Shown: positions 8,329 to 17,834, counted from the stretch's first letter. The stretch is 64,000 bases of DNA from Sporomusa sp. KB1 (GCF_007830295.1 NZ_VLKC01000002.1:4958675-5022674); one strand, 5' to 3'. Numbers and translations are program-made. Notes: generated by a model not told the origin, from the letters alone.

Positions 8329-9678
8329 TTGAACTCGCTTGCTGATAATATTGTCGGGTTTATCCAGATCTTGCGCCAGCTTGGAGTACGGATCAGCACG
8401 GCTGAAACCATTGATGCTGTAGATAGCTTAACAGTCATTGATAATTTTGATCAGACAGAATTCCGCGCAGCATTAAAAAGCACCCTTATAAAACATGCCG
8501 AAGATCAAACCGCCTTTAATCAGGCCTTTAACCTATTCTTTGTGCCGCCAGAAGCAAAAAAAGAGCAGCAAACTGCCTGGGATTCCAAACAGCAGCTTGA
8601 TCTGGAACAAACCAAACAGGCCGAAGAAGAACTGGTTTTCCAGGGACGCCCGCTGGAAATTCCTGATGACCTTAAAGATGTCTATAAACGCTTACCTGAA
8701 CAGGAAAAGCAGCGACTGCAGGAATTTTTAGAAAAGACCTCCACAGGTAACAAGGTCCAAGAATCCTTTCAACCAATAGTTGAAAACCTGCTTAGGAGTT
8801 CACTTTCCTTTTGGCAGCGCCAGCTATCACCTGAAGATTTAGCTCAGCTTGCTGCTGCCCGCCGTCAATTGCTGGGACACGACGAACTTGATCATGTCGT
8901 AGACTCGGCGGCAGGGCTTGGCGGTACTGGCGGCAACCCGCTCCTCTATAAAAATATGCAAGATATTGCCGAACATGAGATCCCACAAGTTACAGCCCTA
9001 ATTAAACGATTAGCCAGCCGTTTAACAACCCGTATCTCCCGTCGCTTTCGCATAACCGGCCGACGCAAGCTTATTGATATACGCAAAAGCATCCGTCGCA
9101 ATATGCGTTATGGCGGTATTATGATTTCCTTAAAGTATAAAACCAAAAAAATTCATAAACCTAATATTATTGTTGTTTGTGATGTATCCGCCTCGATGAC
9201 AAAATATGTCCGGTTTACCCTACCGCTGCTGTTTGGCCTATCCAGTGTTGTAAAAAATATTGAAAGCTTTATTTTTGCCACTGATTTGGAAAAAGTAACC
9301 GATTATTTCCGCCGTGGTGCTGACTTTGCCCAGGTTACGGAAAAATTAGCCACAAATTCTTCCCAAATGGGACAGGGTACTAATTTATTTATTGCCTTAT
9401 CAAGCCTGGAAGAAGATCATAAGCAATTGCTTACGCCATCTACTCTACTCTTTATTATCAGTGACGCCAACACATTAGCACCGCTGGAAACGGCCGGTCA
9501 GTTATCCCTAATCAGCAAAAAGGTTAAACGTGTTTTGTGGCTCAATACCCAGCCCAAGGAACGTTGGCCCCAAAACAGTGCCATACCACTGTTTGCCAAA
9601 TTCTGCGCCATGTTCGAATGTTACTCGCTAGCCCACCTGACTAAAATATTATCTCTCAACCTAACTCGGCAATCTTGA
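8329..9678 (+). CDS. VWA-domain protein, CoxE-like
   Basis: 449 residues starting at TTG with AAGGG upstream. The C-terminal half is a CoxE-type von Willebrand A domain with a MIDAS motif VVCDVSASM and the later QGTNLFIAL and IISDANT. The N-terminal half is helical and charged. It follows the MoxR ATPase by five bases, so translation is probably coupled. MoxR/VWA pairs assemble or activate metalloenzymes; no obvious client enzyme is adjacent, except the small cysteine protein downstream. Confidence 0.87.
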   Translation: MNSLADNIVGFIQILRQLGVRISTAETIDAVDSLTVIDNFDQTEFRAALKSTLIKHAEDQTAFNQAFNLFFVPPEAKKEQQTAWDSKQQLDLEQTKQAEEELVFQGRPLEIPDDLKDVYKRLPEQEKQRLQEFLEKTSTGNKVQESFQPIVENLLRSSLSFWQRQLSPEDLAQLAAARRQLLGHDELDHVVDSAAGLGGTGGNPLLYKNMQDIAEHEIPQVTALIKRLASRLTTRISRRFRITGRRKLIDIRKSIRRNMRYGGIMISLKYKTKKIHKPNIIVVCDVSASMTKYVRFTLPLLFGLSSVVKNIESFIFATDLEKVTDYFRRGADFAQVTEKLATNSSQMGQGTNLFIALSSLEEDHKQLLTPSTLLFIISDANTLAPLETAGQLSLISKKVKRVLWLNTQPKERWPQNSAIPLFAKFCAMFECYSLAHLTKILSLNLTRQS

Positions 9679-9719
9679 TATATACGTGCTTAGTATAAAA
9701 AAATAAAGGATGTGTTCTT

Positions 9720-9983
9720 ATGTATTTCGACGGACCTTCATTGCTTGCCCACTACCAACGCTGGCTAACCACCTATCGTGAGCCAATTGAAGAAAAGCTC
9801 ACTACTGCGCTAAGCCACAGAGATCAAAAGCAAGCAATGCACAACGCTATGGAAGTGCTGTTAACCGAAGTTTTACCGATGGCCATATCAGAAATGATTT
9901 TGTTTAACAATGGCCGACTGGAAGAAGCAATCCAAGAACAAGATGGCGGTTGTTCAAGCTGTGCAAGTAACATAATTAAATAA
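9720..9983 (+). CDS. Small protein with C-terminal CSSC motif, third gene of the MoxR/VWA operon
   Basis: 87 residues, mostly helical, ending in GGCSSCASNIIK. AAAGGA precedes the ATG. It sits 41 bases after the VWA gene and before a terminator, so the three genes form one operon. Not a family I recognise. The CxxC tail together with the Cys-rich tail of the MoxR partner suggests metal binding or redox chemistry, but this is inference. Confidence 0.65.
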   Translation: MYFDGPSLLAHYQRWLTTYREPIEEKLTTALSHRDQKQAMHNAMEVLLTEVLPMAISEMILFNNGRLEEAIQEQDGGCSSCASNIIK

Positions 9984-10020
9984 AAAACTGCTGGAAGCCT
10001 TTGGCCTCCAGCAGTTTTTT
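9982..10020 (+). terminator. Terminator of the MoxR/VWA operon
   Basis: AAAAAACTGCTGGA / TCCAGCAGTTTTTT stem followed by TATC; works on the plus strand. Confidence 0.9.
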
Positions 10021-10092
10021 ATCTTAGTACGCGAGTCAAGACTCTCCACCTGAATCCCCAATGTTTCAGCTATGCTGAAACGAGTTCACGCA

Positions 10093-10431
10093 CTAGCACA
10101 ACGTGCAGTCACCACAGCTTTGGGGAGGAATCGGCATGCCATACACGGCCAGCTGTTTGCCAAACAATGTGGTTTCAATATCAACGCGTAAAGGAACTTG
10201 GCCATTATAATTGATAATCGAACTATGAGCATAGACTTCAACACCATCAATAGTTACTGCTTCATAATCAGCTTGTTCATAATCCACGGGTTTTCCCAAT
10301 TGTACAGTCGGCAGATCAGCTGTCTTCGTAGCCGTGCAGCTAGGTATCAGACGTTTGGCGATCCTTACCGAAATTACATTACCTTCTTGGGCAATATATT
10401 CCTGTGCCCGTTCTGTAACTGTCATGTTCAT
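10093..10431 (-). CDS. CC/Se-motif-like small protein with CxxCxxC tail
   Basis: 112 residues. N-terminus MNMTVTERAQEYI and the core VRIAKRLIPSCTATKTADLP resemble the CC/Se motif (seleno)protein family, and the C-terminus ends CGDCTLC. No in-frame selenocysteine codon is evident. The start at 10431 follows AGGAGGGTG. It begins 20 bases past the stop of D-amino-acid aminotransferase on the same strand, so the two are co-transcribed. Biochemical role unknown; family assignment is tentative. Confidence 0.6.
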   Translation of the reverse strand: MNMTVTERAQEYIAQEGNVISVRIAKRLIPSCTATKTADLPTVQLGKPVDYEQADYEAVTIDGVEVYAHSSIINYNGQVPLRVDIETTLFGKQLAVYGMPIPPQSCGDCTLC

Positions 10432-10450
10432 AATTTTCACCCTCCTTAGT

Positions 10451-11311
10451 TTACTTACGCTGACATTCTTTGTCAATCAAGGTCCAGTACTCCTTCTGAA
10501 TTTTGCGAGTGACAGGACCAACGCTGCCGCTGCCAACAGGCTGATTATTTAAAGTTACAATGGGTGTAATCTCGGTACTGGTCCCTGAAATAAAAGCCTC
10601 TTGTGCCGATTTAACAAACGCCTCATCAAACTTTTTCTCGACAACCACAATACCCAGGTCTGACGCTATTTTTTCGATAACCAGTGTACGGGTGACACCA
10701 GTTAAGATCAGGTTGCACTTAGGATGTGTCCAGACCACATCATCCTTAACGACAAAAAAGTTACTGCTTGTGCCTTCGGTTACAATACCGTCACGAACTT
10801 GGATACCTTCCCAGCACCCTGCGCTCTTGGCCTTTTGTTTTCCTAATACATTACCGAGAAGATTAAGCGATTTAATATCACATCTGAGCCATCTTTCGTC
10901 TGGAATTAGCATAGCTTTGCACCCTTCGGCTTTATTCTTATCAATGGCAGCGCTGGAGGGACGAATTGACATTGTTAACCGCGGCACAACATTTTCGGGA
11001 AAGCTGTGTGTCCTGGGGGATACTCCGCGCGTGATTTGAAGGTAGATGGCTGCATCCATAATACCGCTTTCTTTGATAAGCAGCTCATGAAATTCAGTCA
11101 ATTCTTCAAACGTATATACGGCCGGAATTGCTAGTTCACGTAAGGAACGGTATAACCTGTCCATATGTGGCTGCAAAGCAAAGCAATGACCATTATACAC
11201 CTTTGTTACTTCATAGACCCCATCGCCAAACTGATGACCCCGATCTTCCATCGATACAATATTTTCACTTATATCTATTATTTTACCATCTACCAAACCG
11301 ATTGGCTTCAT
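10451..11311 (-). CDS. dat: D-amino-acid aminotransferase (PLP fold type IV)
   Basis: 286 residues, the normal length for Dat. Motifs: DRGHQFGDGVYEV near the N-terminus, the PLP lysine in DIKSLNLLGNVL, EGTSSNFF and SGTSTEITP. It interconverts D-alanine and 2-oxoglutarate with pyruvate and D-glutamate, supplying D-amino acids for peptidoglycan. AAGGAG precedes the ATG. Branched-chain aminotransferases share the fold, but the RGHQFGDG and DIKSLN motifs favour Dat. Confidence 0.9.
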   Translation of the reverse strand: MKPIGLVDGKIIDISENIVSMEDRGHQFGDGVYEVTKVYNGHCFALQPHMDRLYRSLRELAIPAVYTFEELTEFHELLIKESGIMDAAIYLQITRGVSPRTHSFPENVVPRLTMSIRPSSAAIDKNKAEGCKAMLIPDERWLRCDIKSLNLLGNVLGKQKAKSAGCWEGIQVRDGIVTEGTSSNFFVVKDDVVWTHPKCNLILTGVTRTLVIEKIASDLGIVVVEKKFDEAFVKSAQEAFISGTSTEITPIVTLNNQPVGSGSVGPVTRKIQKEYWTLIDKECQRK

Positions 11312-11676
11312 GAAAAAATCTCCTTATAAATTATTATTATAGATAAGCTATTATTTATACAAATTATGCAGCATTTCATGATTTCCTGCTGCTATTATAT
11401 ATTTTTTTGCTTCTTTATCAGTAAGTATGGCTTCCGCTAGGCTACTCTTATCTTGCTGCTTATCTTGTTTTAGCCGTAAGACGCTCAAAAGACACATAAC
11501 CTCTGGGAAATTAGGAGTTATCTGGTAATGTTATAAAAGTTTCTTGCAGCCAAACGCGTTACAGCCTATAATTGATAATAGTGTCTTATCTACTGGTAAC
11601 AGCTAAAATAGTAATGTAATATACGCTGTGGCAACATAACCAGTTGCAGCTTACATCGTAAGGAGCAAAAAAAACT
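11312..11676. other. Intergenic region between divergent genes
   Basis: About 365 bases, AT-rich, no recognisable coding region. It must hold the promoters for dat (minus) and the acyltransferase (plus); a candidate for the latter is listed separately. Confidence 0.5.
11544..11572 (+). promoter_or_regulatory. Candidate promoter of the acyltransferase gene
   Basis: A perfect TATAAT at 11567-11572 lies 17 bases after TTGCAG, a weak -35. A leader of about 100 bases would separate the start site from the coding region. Confidence 0.4.
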
Positions 11677-12816
11677 ATGGCTAATCAACGCATTGTGGCT
11701 CTTGATTATATTCGCGGTATATCTATGTTAGGTGTGCTAGGCATCCATACCGGTGCTTATTCGCTGACATATGAGGCTGCTAATTTACATCTATTTGCTA
11801 TCTATGAAATAGTTACCCGCTTTAGCGTGCCGATATTTTTCTTTGTATCAGCTTTCGGCTTATTTCTCAGTCAACCGCTAAAAAAGGAATTTCACTACCC
11901 CACGTTTATGGTTAAACGCTTTCGAACTGTACTATTACCTTATTTAACTTGGTCTATTCTTTATATGTTGCATTATACCTGGATAAGTGGCGCAACAGAC
12001 CTCTGGCACAGGCCGCTTATATATAAATACTTTTTGTTTGGGTTAGCTTCTTACCAGTTATATTTTTTAGTGATTTTAGTTTGGTTTTATGCCCTTATGC
12101 CCTTATGGCGGCAACTTGTCAGCATGATTCTTAAAGCCCCGTTCGTAGGATTAGTCAGCTTGTTACTTGTTCAAATAGCTTTTAATTATTATTCCAGTTA
12201 TCTGCTTCACGCAAATTATAATAATCATTATCTTAACCTTATGATCCAGCACCGCATGAGCTATTGGGTTCTTCATTATCTGTTTATCTTCATCCTTGGT
12301 GGAATTTGTGCCGAACGCTATTCACAGTTTCTCGCACTCCTAAAACAAAACAGCAGACGAATCACAGCCTGTTTTATTCTTACCTTAGCCGGAATACTGT
12401 CCCATTATTACTACCTTGTCTACCAACAGCACTACACGCTGGAAGCAACAGCTAATACTGTTCACCAGCTCAGTCCACTGGGTGTGCTATATACCGCCAG
12501 TGCAACCTTATTCTGGTTTAAAACCTTTACCAGACCATTACCTGAATCACTAGCCGCTATGTTACACCAATTAGGTAAGTACTCTTATTTAATTTATCTT
12601 ATTCATCCATTGGTAATGTATTATTTACTTATTGAACTTAATCAACGTTCCCAGGCGTTAACGCCATTGACTACTATTGGCTTTTATGTAACAACACTTG
12701 CTTTAAGTTCTGGCTTGGCCTGGAGCATCAATAAGCTAGGGGTCCACGTCCCCTTACTCGGGTTGTTACTTACTGGTTCATTTCCCAAGAAAAACAGACT
12801 TGACGCGAAAGCATAA
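11677..12816 (+). CDS. Acyltransferase family 3 membrane protein
   Basis: 379 residues with about ten membrane helices. The opening RIVALDYIRGISMLGVLGIH and the following RFSVPIFFFVSAFGLFLS are the hallmark of acyltransferase 3 (OafA/YiaH) enzymes, in which the early His and Arg take part in moving acetyl or other acyl groups onto envelope glycans. AAGGAG precedes the ATG. No glycan cluster is adjacent, so the acceptor is unknown. Confidence 0.88.
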   Translation: MANQRIVALDYIRGISMLGVLGIHTGAYSLTYEAANLHLFAIYEIVTRFSVPIFFFVSAFGLFLSQPLKKEFHYPTFMVKRFRTVLLPYLTWSILYMLHYTWISGATDLWHRPLIYKYFLFGLASYQLYFLVILVWFYALMPLWRQLVSMILKAPFVGLVSLLLVQIAFNYYSSYLLHANYNNHYLNLMIQHRMSYWVLHYLFIFILGGICAERYSQFLALLKQNSRRITACFILTLAGILSHYYYLVYQQHYTLEATANTVHQLSPLGVLYTASATLFWFKTFTRPLPESLAAMLHQLGKYSYLIYLIHPLVMYYLLIELNQRSQALTPLTTIGFYVTTLALSSGLAWSINKLGVHVPLLGLLLTGSFPKKNRLDAKA

Positions 12817-12829
12817 ACAACTATAAGTT

Positions 12830-12856
12830 AAGGCGGACATACTAATTGTCCGCCTT
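12830..12856. terminator. Bidirectional terminator
   Basis: AAGGCGGACA / TGTCCGCCTT stem between two convergent genes. T-rich sequence follows on both strands. Confidence 0.75.
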
Positions 12857-12860
12857 TGGT

Positions 12861-14228
12861 TTAGGATAAATAACCTATTTGTTTCAAATGCTCCCGATCC
12901 GCCACTGTAATAACATTTTCAGCATTAAAGCTATCTTCTTCATCGAGCAGCATCTTCTGCCGGCGTTTAATCTGTGTACAATATTGAAATAGCAGTTGGC
13001 AAAACCGTTTTATCGATTTGTGTTGACCTGAATTAAGCGGGCACTTAATCCATTCTTGATATATCTGTTCAATAATATCTGCTATGGTTGTAGTAAAATT
13101 TTGTCTTGACACAAATTCTACCAACTGCAGGCATTCGCGTATCAGTATATAAAGCGCCTTTTGACGAAACAAATCACGCCTTGGAGCAGCAGTAAGTTCA
13201 GCAGCTAACAGACGGCGTCCTATTTCAAAGAGCGGGTAAATAACGGTAAAGCTTTCTGTCAAACTTCGCTGGGTTACAGCCAGTCTGGCTGCTTGAACAA
13301 CCCCGTCAAGTGACTGTCGCCAAATACTAATGTTTTTAATTTCCACCGCTAATTCGAGGCTGAACATGGCTATCTGTCCACTTAACTGACTAAATGGATC
13401 AAGACTATCCATACTTGATAAATGAGCACATTCTACAATGAGGCTTGCCAATGCCTTCTCTGACAAAGTATTTTTTTCGGCCAATTGGTCAATATATTGC
13501 GTTATTAGCTCAAACATAGGAACATTACCAGCTTTAACTATCCGGTGTAGCCACGCTGTTAATACCCAGGCTGCCTGTTCGTGCAAGGGACTGTCTCCTT
13601 GTTCAGTCGCCAGCCAGCTGGCTATTTTTACCAATATTTCACGAACAAGGCCAGTGTCTTTCCGTCGCAAAGCAGTTAACCCGGTTAATCGTATAGCCCG
13701 AATAACAGCCCGACAAACAGCCTCATCCTGAATCCCGCTGACGGAAAAAATAACGTCCACCGCACGCGCTGCCAAAAAGTTCTGTCGTTGTTTCAAACTC
13801 ATAACGGCAATCAAACCAAGCTGCTCAATAGCAACCGGCAGCTCTATCACAGTCATATTTTTCAGCAATGGCCGAAACGCGTCAATACAATGACCAGCAA
13901 CATCAAGCTGGTTAGTGCGCAAAGCTAAATAAATAACAGCAGTCAATCGTGCTGGCTCTCCGTCCCTGCCCAGACCGTGACCTAACGCTAACTTTAGCAA
14001 GTCAAGAGCTTGATAAGCGTCATCTGCTCTACCGGCGGCCAGACTAGTATGCAGAATTTTATAGAGCGAACGCATACTGGCTTTGCCGGCCCTACTACCC
14101 ACTTGCCGCTTTTGCGTAATAGTACTCAATTGAAACTTTATATGCTTAAACTGCCAAGCAAGCCGCCTAGTGTACAACCACCAAGCGGCTAAGCTTATCC
14201 CAGTAAGCACGATCAACCATACAGCCAT
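12861..14228 (-). CDS. Membrane-anchored helical-repeat protein of unknown function
   Basis: 455 residues. An N-terminal membrane helix (MAVWLIVLTGISLAAWWLYT) is followed by a long all-helical domain without cysteines or catalytic motifs, resembling a tetratricopeptide or similar solenoid. The ATG at 14228 follows AGGGAGAA and begins 14 bases after the pyruvate kinase stop, so it is probably the last gene of the pyk transcript. An upstream in-frame ATG would overlap pyk by 47 bases and lacks a ribosome binding site. Function not recognised. Confidence 0.7.
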   Translation of the reverse strand: MAVWLIVLTGISLAAWWLYTRRLAWQFKHIKFQLSTITQKRQVGSRAGKASMRSLYKILHTSLAAGRADDAYQALDLLKLALGHGLGRDGEPARLTAVIYLALRTNQLDVAGHCIDAFRPLLKNMTVIELPVAIEQLGLIAVMSLKQRQNFLAARAVDVIFSVSGIQDEAVCRAVIRAIRLTGLTALRRKDTGLVREILVKIASWLATEQGDSPLHEQAAWVLTAWLHRIVKAGNVPMFELITQYIDQLAEKNTLSEKALASLIVECAHLSSMDSLDPFSQLSGQIAMFSLELAVEIKNISIWRQSLDGVVQAARLAVTQRSLTESFTVIYPLFEIGRRLLAAELTAAPRRDLFRQKALYILIRECLQLVEFVSRQNFTTTIADIIEQIYQEWIKCPLNSGQHKSIKRFCQLLFQYCTQIKRRQKMLLDEEDSFNAENVITVADREHLKQIGYLS

Positions 14229-14241
14229 AAAAGGGTTCTCC

Positions 14242-15996
14242 CTATCTAGCGTTAATTTCTCCCTGATATACAATACCGCGGGAAGCATCCACAGTGACTA
14301 TCGCACCATCCTGTAAACGCTCTACAGCGCCTTCCACACCGACTAGCACTGGCATACCAAAGCTTACCCCGACAATAGCAGCGTGAGATGTAAGTCCACC
14401 CTCTTCGGCTATGATAGCAGCCGCTTTAGCAGCATAGGGGGCAATTTCTTCGTCAACACTATTTACAACCAGAATATCACCTGCTTTAAACTTGGTTGTA
14501 ATTTCTTTAATTGAGGTAACCACAACAATTTGACCGGTAACAGCCCGCTGACCAATCCCAGTGCCACGCAGCAGAATATTGCCAACAACATGCACCCTAA
14601 TCATATTGGTTGTTCCAGACAGCCCTGCAGGCACACCAGCCGTAACGACAACTAAATCACCATCTTTAACAACCCCGGCTGCTAATGAAGTGGCTACCGC
14701 ACTTTGCACCATTTCATCCGTATTATTAAAGCTAGGTCCCAAAATAGGATAGACGCCCCATAATAATAGCATTCGCAGGACTGTTTTAGTACAAGGTGTA
14801 ACAGCCACAATTGTGGACTGCGGACGATATTTTGATACCATTCGTGCCGTATAGCCCGACTGGGTTGAAGTCACAATCGCGGCAGCGCCCAGTTCATGCG
14901 ATATTTGTACAGTAGCATGACTGATCGCATCTGTCGTAGTCCGCTGCAATTGAATCCCTTTACCAATCAGAATATCGCTAAGCTGCAGGGAGGTTTCTGT
15001 ACGAACAGCAATACGGGCCATAGTTTGCACTGCTTCCAGCGGGTATTGACCTGAGGCTGTTTCACCGCTAAGCATAATCGCATCAGTGCCATCAAAAATA
15101 GCATTAGCAATATCGCTCGCTTCCGCTCTGGTAGGACGGGGATTAGAAACCATAGACTCCAGCATTTGAGTCGCGGTGATAACAGGCTTGCCGGCCTTAT
15201 TACATTTTTGGATCAGCATTTTCTGTACAAGCGGTACTTCTTCTGCAGGAATCTCTACCCCGAGATCACCTCTGGCCACCATAAGGCCGTCTGCAACCTT
15301 GATAATTTCATCTATGTTTTTGACACCCTCGGCATTTTCAATCTTTGGAATAATTTCCATCGAATAATTGCCATCTTCCAATATCTTGCGAATAGCTAAT
15401 ACATCGGCTGCCCGCTGGATGAAGGAAGCAGCAATAAAGTCCATTTGACTTGCAATCCCAAATTTGATATCTGCTACATCTTGCTCAGACAGAGGCGGCA
15501 GATTAACAGCAACCCCCGGTGCGGCAACCCGTTTGCGATCACTGATTTGACCGCTGTTATTTACAGTAGTAATAATGTCATCGCCCTCAATAGCGTCAAT
15601 ATGCAGACTCACCAGACCATCAGAGATAAGGATGGTTTGTCCAACAGCTACCTCTTGCGGCAAAAACTTATGATTGACAGAAGCCATTTCCTTGGTACCG
15701 ACTACCTCACGACCTGTAAGAACAAACTTCTGACCTTTATCTAAATCAACTTTACCTGCCGCAAACAAACCCAACCGCATTTCCGGTCCCTTGGTATCAA
15801 GCATCAATGCAATTGGTTTCTTTACATTGTTAGCCGCTTCCCTTACCCTGGCAATTCGTTTTGCATGCTCTTCATGTGAACCATGAGAAAAGTTAAACCG
15901 GGCAACATTCATACCCGCTTCCATCATTGATTCTAAAATACCTGACTTATCAGTGCTAGGACCTACAGTGCAAACAATCTTAGTCTTTTTAAGCAT
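14242..15996 (-). CDS. pyk: Pyruvate kinase with C-terminal PEP-utilising domain
   Basis: 584 residues, the long Bacillota form. Start at 15996 is set by GAAGGAGTGAATAGT. Motifs: KIVCTVGPST and ARFNFSHG at the N-terminus, the catalytic MVARGDLGVEIP region, TATQMLESM and the lid. The final 85 residues are a PEP-utiliser-type mobile domain with GGLTSHAAIVG, including its histidine. Converts phosphoenolpyruvate and ADP to pyruvate and ATP, the last glycolytic step. The short gene just upstream on the same strand is a frequent companion of glycolytic genes. Confidence 0.97.
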   Translation of the reverse strand: MLKKTKIVCTVGPSTDKSGILESMMEAGMNVARFNFSHGSHEEHAKRIARVREAANNVKKPIALMLDTKGPEMRLGLFAAGKVDLDKGQKFVLTGREVVGTKEMASVNHKFLPQEVAVGQTILISDGLVSLHIDAIEGDDIITTVNNSGQISDRKRVAAPGVAVNLPPLSEQDVADIKFGIASQMDFIAASFIQRAADVLAIRKILEDGNYSMEIIPKIENAEGVKNIDEIIKVADGLMVARGDLGVEIPAEEVPLVQKMLIQKCNKAGKPVITATQMLESMVSNPRPTRAEASDIANAIFDGTDAIMLSGETASGQYPLEAVQTMARIAVRTETSLQLSDILIGKGIQLQRTTTDAISHATVQISHELGAAAIVTSTQSGYTARMVSKYRPQSTIVAVTPCTKTVLRMLLLWGVYPILGPSFNNTDEMVQSAVATSLAAGVVKDGDLVVVTAGVPAGLSGTTNMIRVHVVGNILLRGTGIGQRAVTGQIVVVTSIKEITTKFKAGDILVVNSVDEEIAPYAAKAAAIIAEEGGLTSHAAIVGVSFGMPVLVGVEGAVERLQDGAIVTVDASRGIVYQGEINAR

Positions 15997-16025
15997 ACTA
16001 TTCACTCCTTCAGTCTTACTACTGC

Positions 16026-16226
16026 TTAGCGTATTACATATTGACATAAAACAGCATGGGCTTCATCGGCTTCTGATTCTAAAACCAAAATTTCATACAA
16101 GCCATCGCCTAAGGCTGAAACCAGTCCCGCCGGGCGTATATCGGCGAGCACCCCTTCATTACACAGCACGTTTTTAAATTTTTCGGCCTGTGCCCGATTA
16201 GAAGCTATATATACTACGGTCCACAT
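16026..16226 (-). CDS. Small conserved protein upstream of pyk (glutamate-decarboxylase misannotation family)
   Basis: 66 residues, MWTVVYIASNRAQAEKF then DGLYEILVLESEADEAHAVL. Close relatives lie in front of pfkA/pyk in clostridia and are often labelled glutamate decarboxylase, though far too short to be that enzyme. The pattern resembles DUF2007-like small putative signalling proteins. AGGAGG precedes the ATG, and pyk starts 30 bases after its stop, so the two are one transcript. Confidence 0.75.
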   Translation of the reverse strand: MWTVVYIASNRAQAEKFKNVLCNEGVLADIRPAGLVSALGDGLYEILVLESEADEAHAVLCQYVIR

Positions 16227-16364
16227 ACGTATCCTCCTATTAGCTTCTCTCTAATAATAAACCACTAACCGCATTAATCTAATAATGACATACTGACAAT
16301 AAAGCTAATTATTAAACTTTGTTCTCCAAAGTTAGCTGTATTCCTGCTAAAAATAAAAAATAGT

Positions 16365-16386
16365 AGCCCGGACATAAGTCCGGGCT
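16365..16386 (-). terminator. Terminator after the M20 hydrolase region
   Basis: AGCCCGGAC / GTCCGGGCT stem with a TTAT loop. On the minus strand it is followed by ACTATTTTTTATTTTT. Confidence 0.85.
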
Positions 16387-16439
16387 GCTGCCTGTCATCC
16401 GCAGGTAAGAATTCTTCATAATAGCAGAACCGGACTGAT

Positions 16440-16660
16440 CGGCTTTGACATTGGCAGTCAACAGGCTGACTGCCACAAAGACAATGGAATTGGCAACTAA
16501 AGCCACAAATCCAGCATTCAGGTGTAAACCAGCAAAAGGCATCGGGTTCATTTTACCAAGGCATGGCCTGTACCTTGCTAATTTGCCCATAAGAGCAAGT
16601 TTCTATAATAAGACCTATCCCTGTTAGCAGAGTTGCAAATAAGGCAGCAAAAAGGCCAGA
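16440..16660 (-). pseudogene. Possible remnant of a sodium:solute symporter C-terminus
   Basis: Between the M20 gene stop and the terminator, one frame reads FAGLHLNAGFVALVANSIVF then VAVSLLT, which looks like the last membrane segments of SSS-family symporters. The preceding frame, ending at about 16555, also looks membrane-like (GLFAALFATLLTGIGLIIE). No intact start or full-length reading frame exists. A degraded downstream partner of the amidohydrolase is the simplest reading, but the similarity is short. Confidence 0.35.
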
Positions 16661-16661
16661 T

Positions 16662-17834
16662 TCACGCCTGTAATAAATTCAATGCGGACACTACCATAAT
16701 CTCCACCCCATGACTAAATCCGCTTTCATCCATGTCAAACTTAGGGTGATGGTGAGGATAGACAATTCCCTTGTCTTTATTACCGACACCAATGAACATA
16801 AAACAGCCTGGCACCTGTTGCTGATAATAGGAAAAATCCTCGGCAACCATCGTTGGACTCATCTCAAAAACAGCCGTCTTACCCAATACGGCTTCCCCCG
16901 ACTTGGCGACAACCCTGGCTACCTCCGGATTATTAATAACAGGTGGGTAACCATAATAGCAATCTAAAACATAGGTTGCACCGGCGGCTGCGCAAATACC
17001 GCTGCACATCCGGTCAATCGCGGCAAAGATTGTCTCCCGGGTGCTTTGCGCAAATGTCCGTACGGTTCCCTTCAGAGTAGCCGAGTCAGGTATGATATTA
17101 AAAGTGTCACCGGCGTTAAATACCCCTAGCGATAATACGGCCAGTTCATTAGCATTCACAAGATTGCCGGTAATCGTCTTTAGTGCCAATACAATTTGTG
17201 CGCCAACATACAGTGGATCAATCGTCTGATGCGGCATAGAACCATGTCCGCCAGAACCCTTTATGGTAATAGTAAAATTATCAGGAGAAGCCATCATCGG
17301 ACCATAGGTTAGCCCCAGGGTCCCCACTGCGAACGGTTGCCACAGATGCGCCCCAATTACAGCATCCACGCTCTCCACTGCGCCATCAGCAATCATTGCT
17401 ATCGCACCACCCGGAAACTTTTCCTCGCTTGGCTGGAACAGCAGTCTGATCGTACCTGGCAGCTCTTCCTTAATTGTACTAAATACTTTCGCAATCCCCA
17501 GCAGCACAGCTGTATGACCATCATGGCCGCAGGCATGACAACGCCCGGCATTGCGTGAGCGGTACGGCTGATCAATTTCATCTTGAATCGGCAACGCATC
17601 AATGTCGGCGCGGATGGCAACTGTTTTTCCCTGTCGACCTCCTTTAATCTCAGCAATAACCCCAGTACCAGCAGCTGAACGGGGATTTAACCCCATTGCC
17701 GTGAGTTCGGCGATAATTTTCTTTTGAGTTTCAAATTCTTGACCACCGAGCTCTGGAAAGGCTCGAAAATGCCGCCGCAGGGTAACGACATAGTCGCTAC
17801 CCTCTATTACTAATTCATGGATATGTTTGTTCAT
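16662..17834 (-). CDS. M20-family amidohydrolase (hippurate hydrolase / IAA-amino-acid hydrolase type)
   Basis: 390 residues. Metal-site motifs include CHACGHDGHTAVLLG, GAHLWQPFAVG and VAEDFSYY, in the order typical of M20D peptidases, which split N-acyl amino acids or remove N-acetyl groups from diaminopimelate-type substrates. Start at 17834 preceded by AAGGACG. The substrate is not predictable from sequence alone. A possible transporter remnant follows it, suggesting that it once had a linked permease. Confidence 0.9.
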   Translation of the reverse strand: MNKHIHELVIEGSDYVVTLRRHFRAFPELGGQEFETQKKIIAELTAMGLNPRSAAGTGVIAEIKGGRQGKTVAIRADIDALPIQDEIDQPYRSRNAGRCHACGHDGHTAVLLGIAKVFSTIKEELPGTIRLLFQPSEEKFPGGAIAMIADGAVESVDAVIGAHLWQPFAVGTLGLTYGPMMASPDNFTITIKGSGGHGSMPHQTIDPLYVGAQIVLALKTITGNLVNANELAVLSLGVFNAGDTFNIIPDSATLKGTVRTFAQSTRETIFAAIDRMCSGICAAAGATYVLDCYYGYPPVINNPEVARVVAKSGEAVLGKTAVFEMSPTMVAEDFSYYQQQVPGCFMFIGVGNKDKGIVYPHHHPKFDMDESGFSHGVEIMVVSALNLLQA

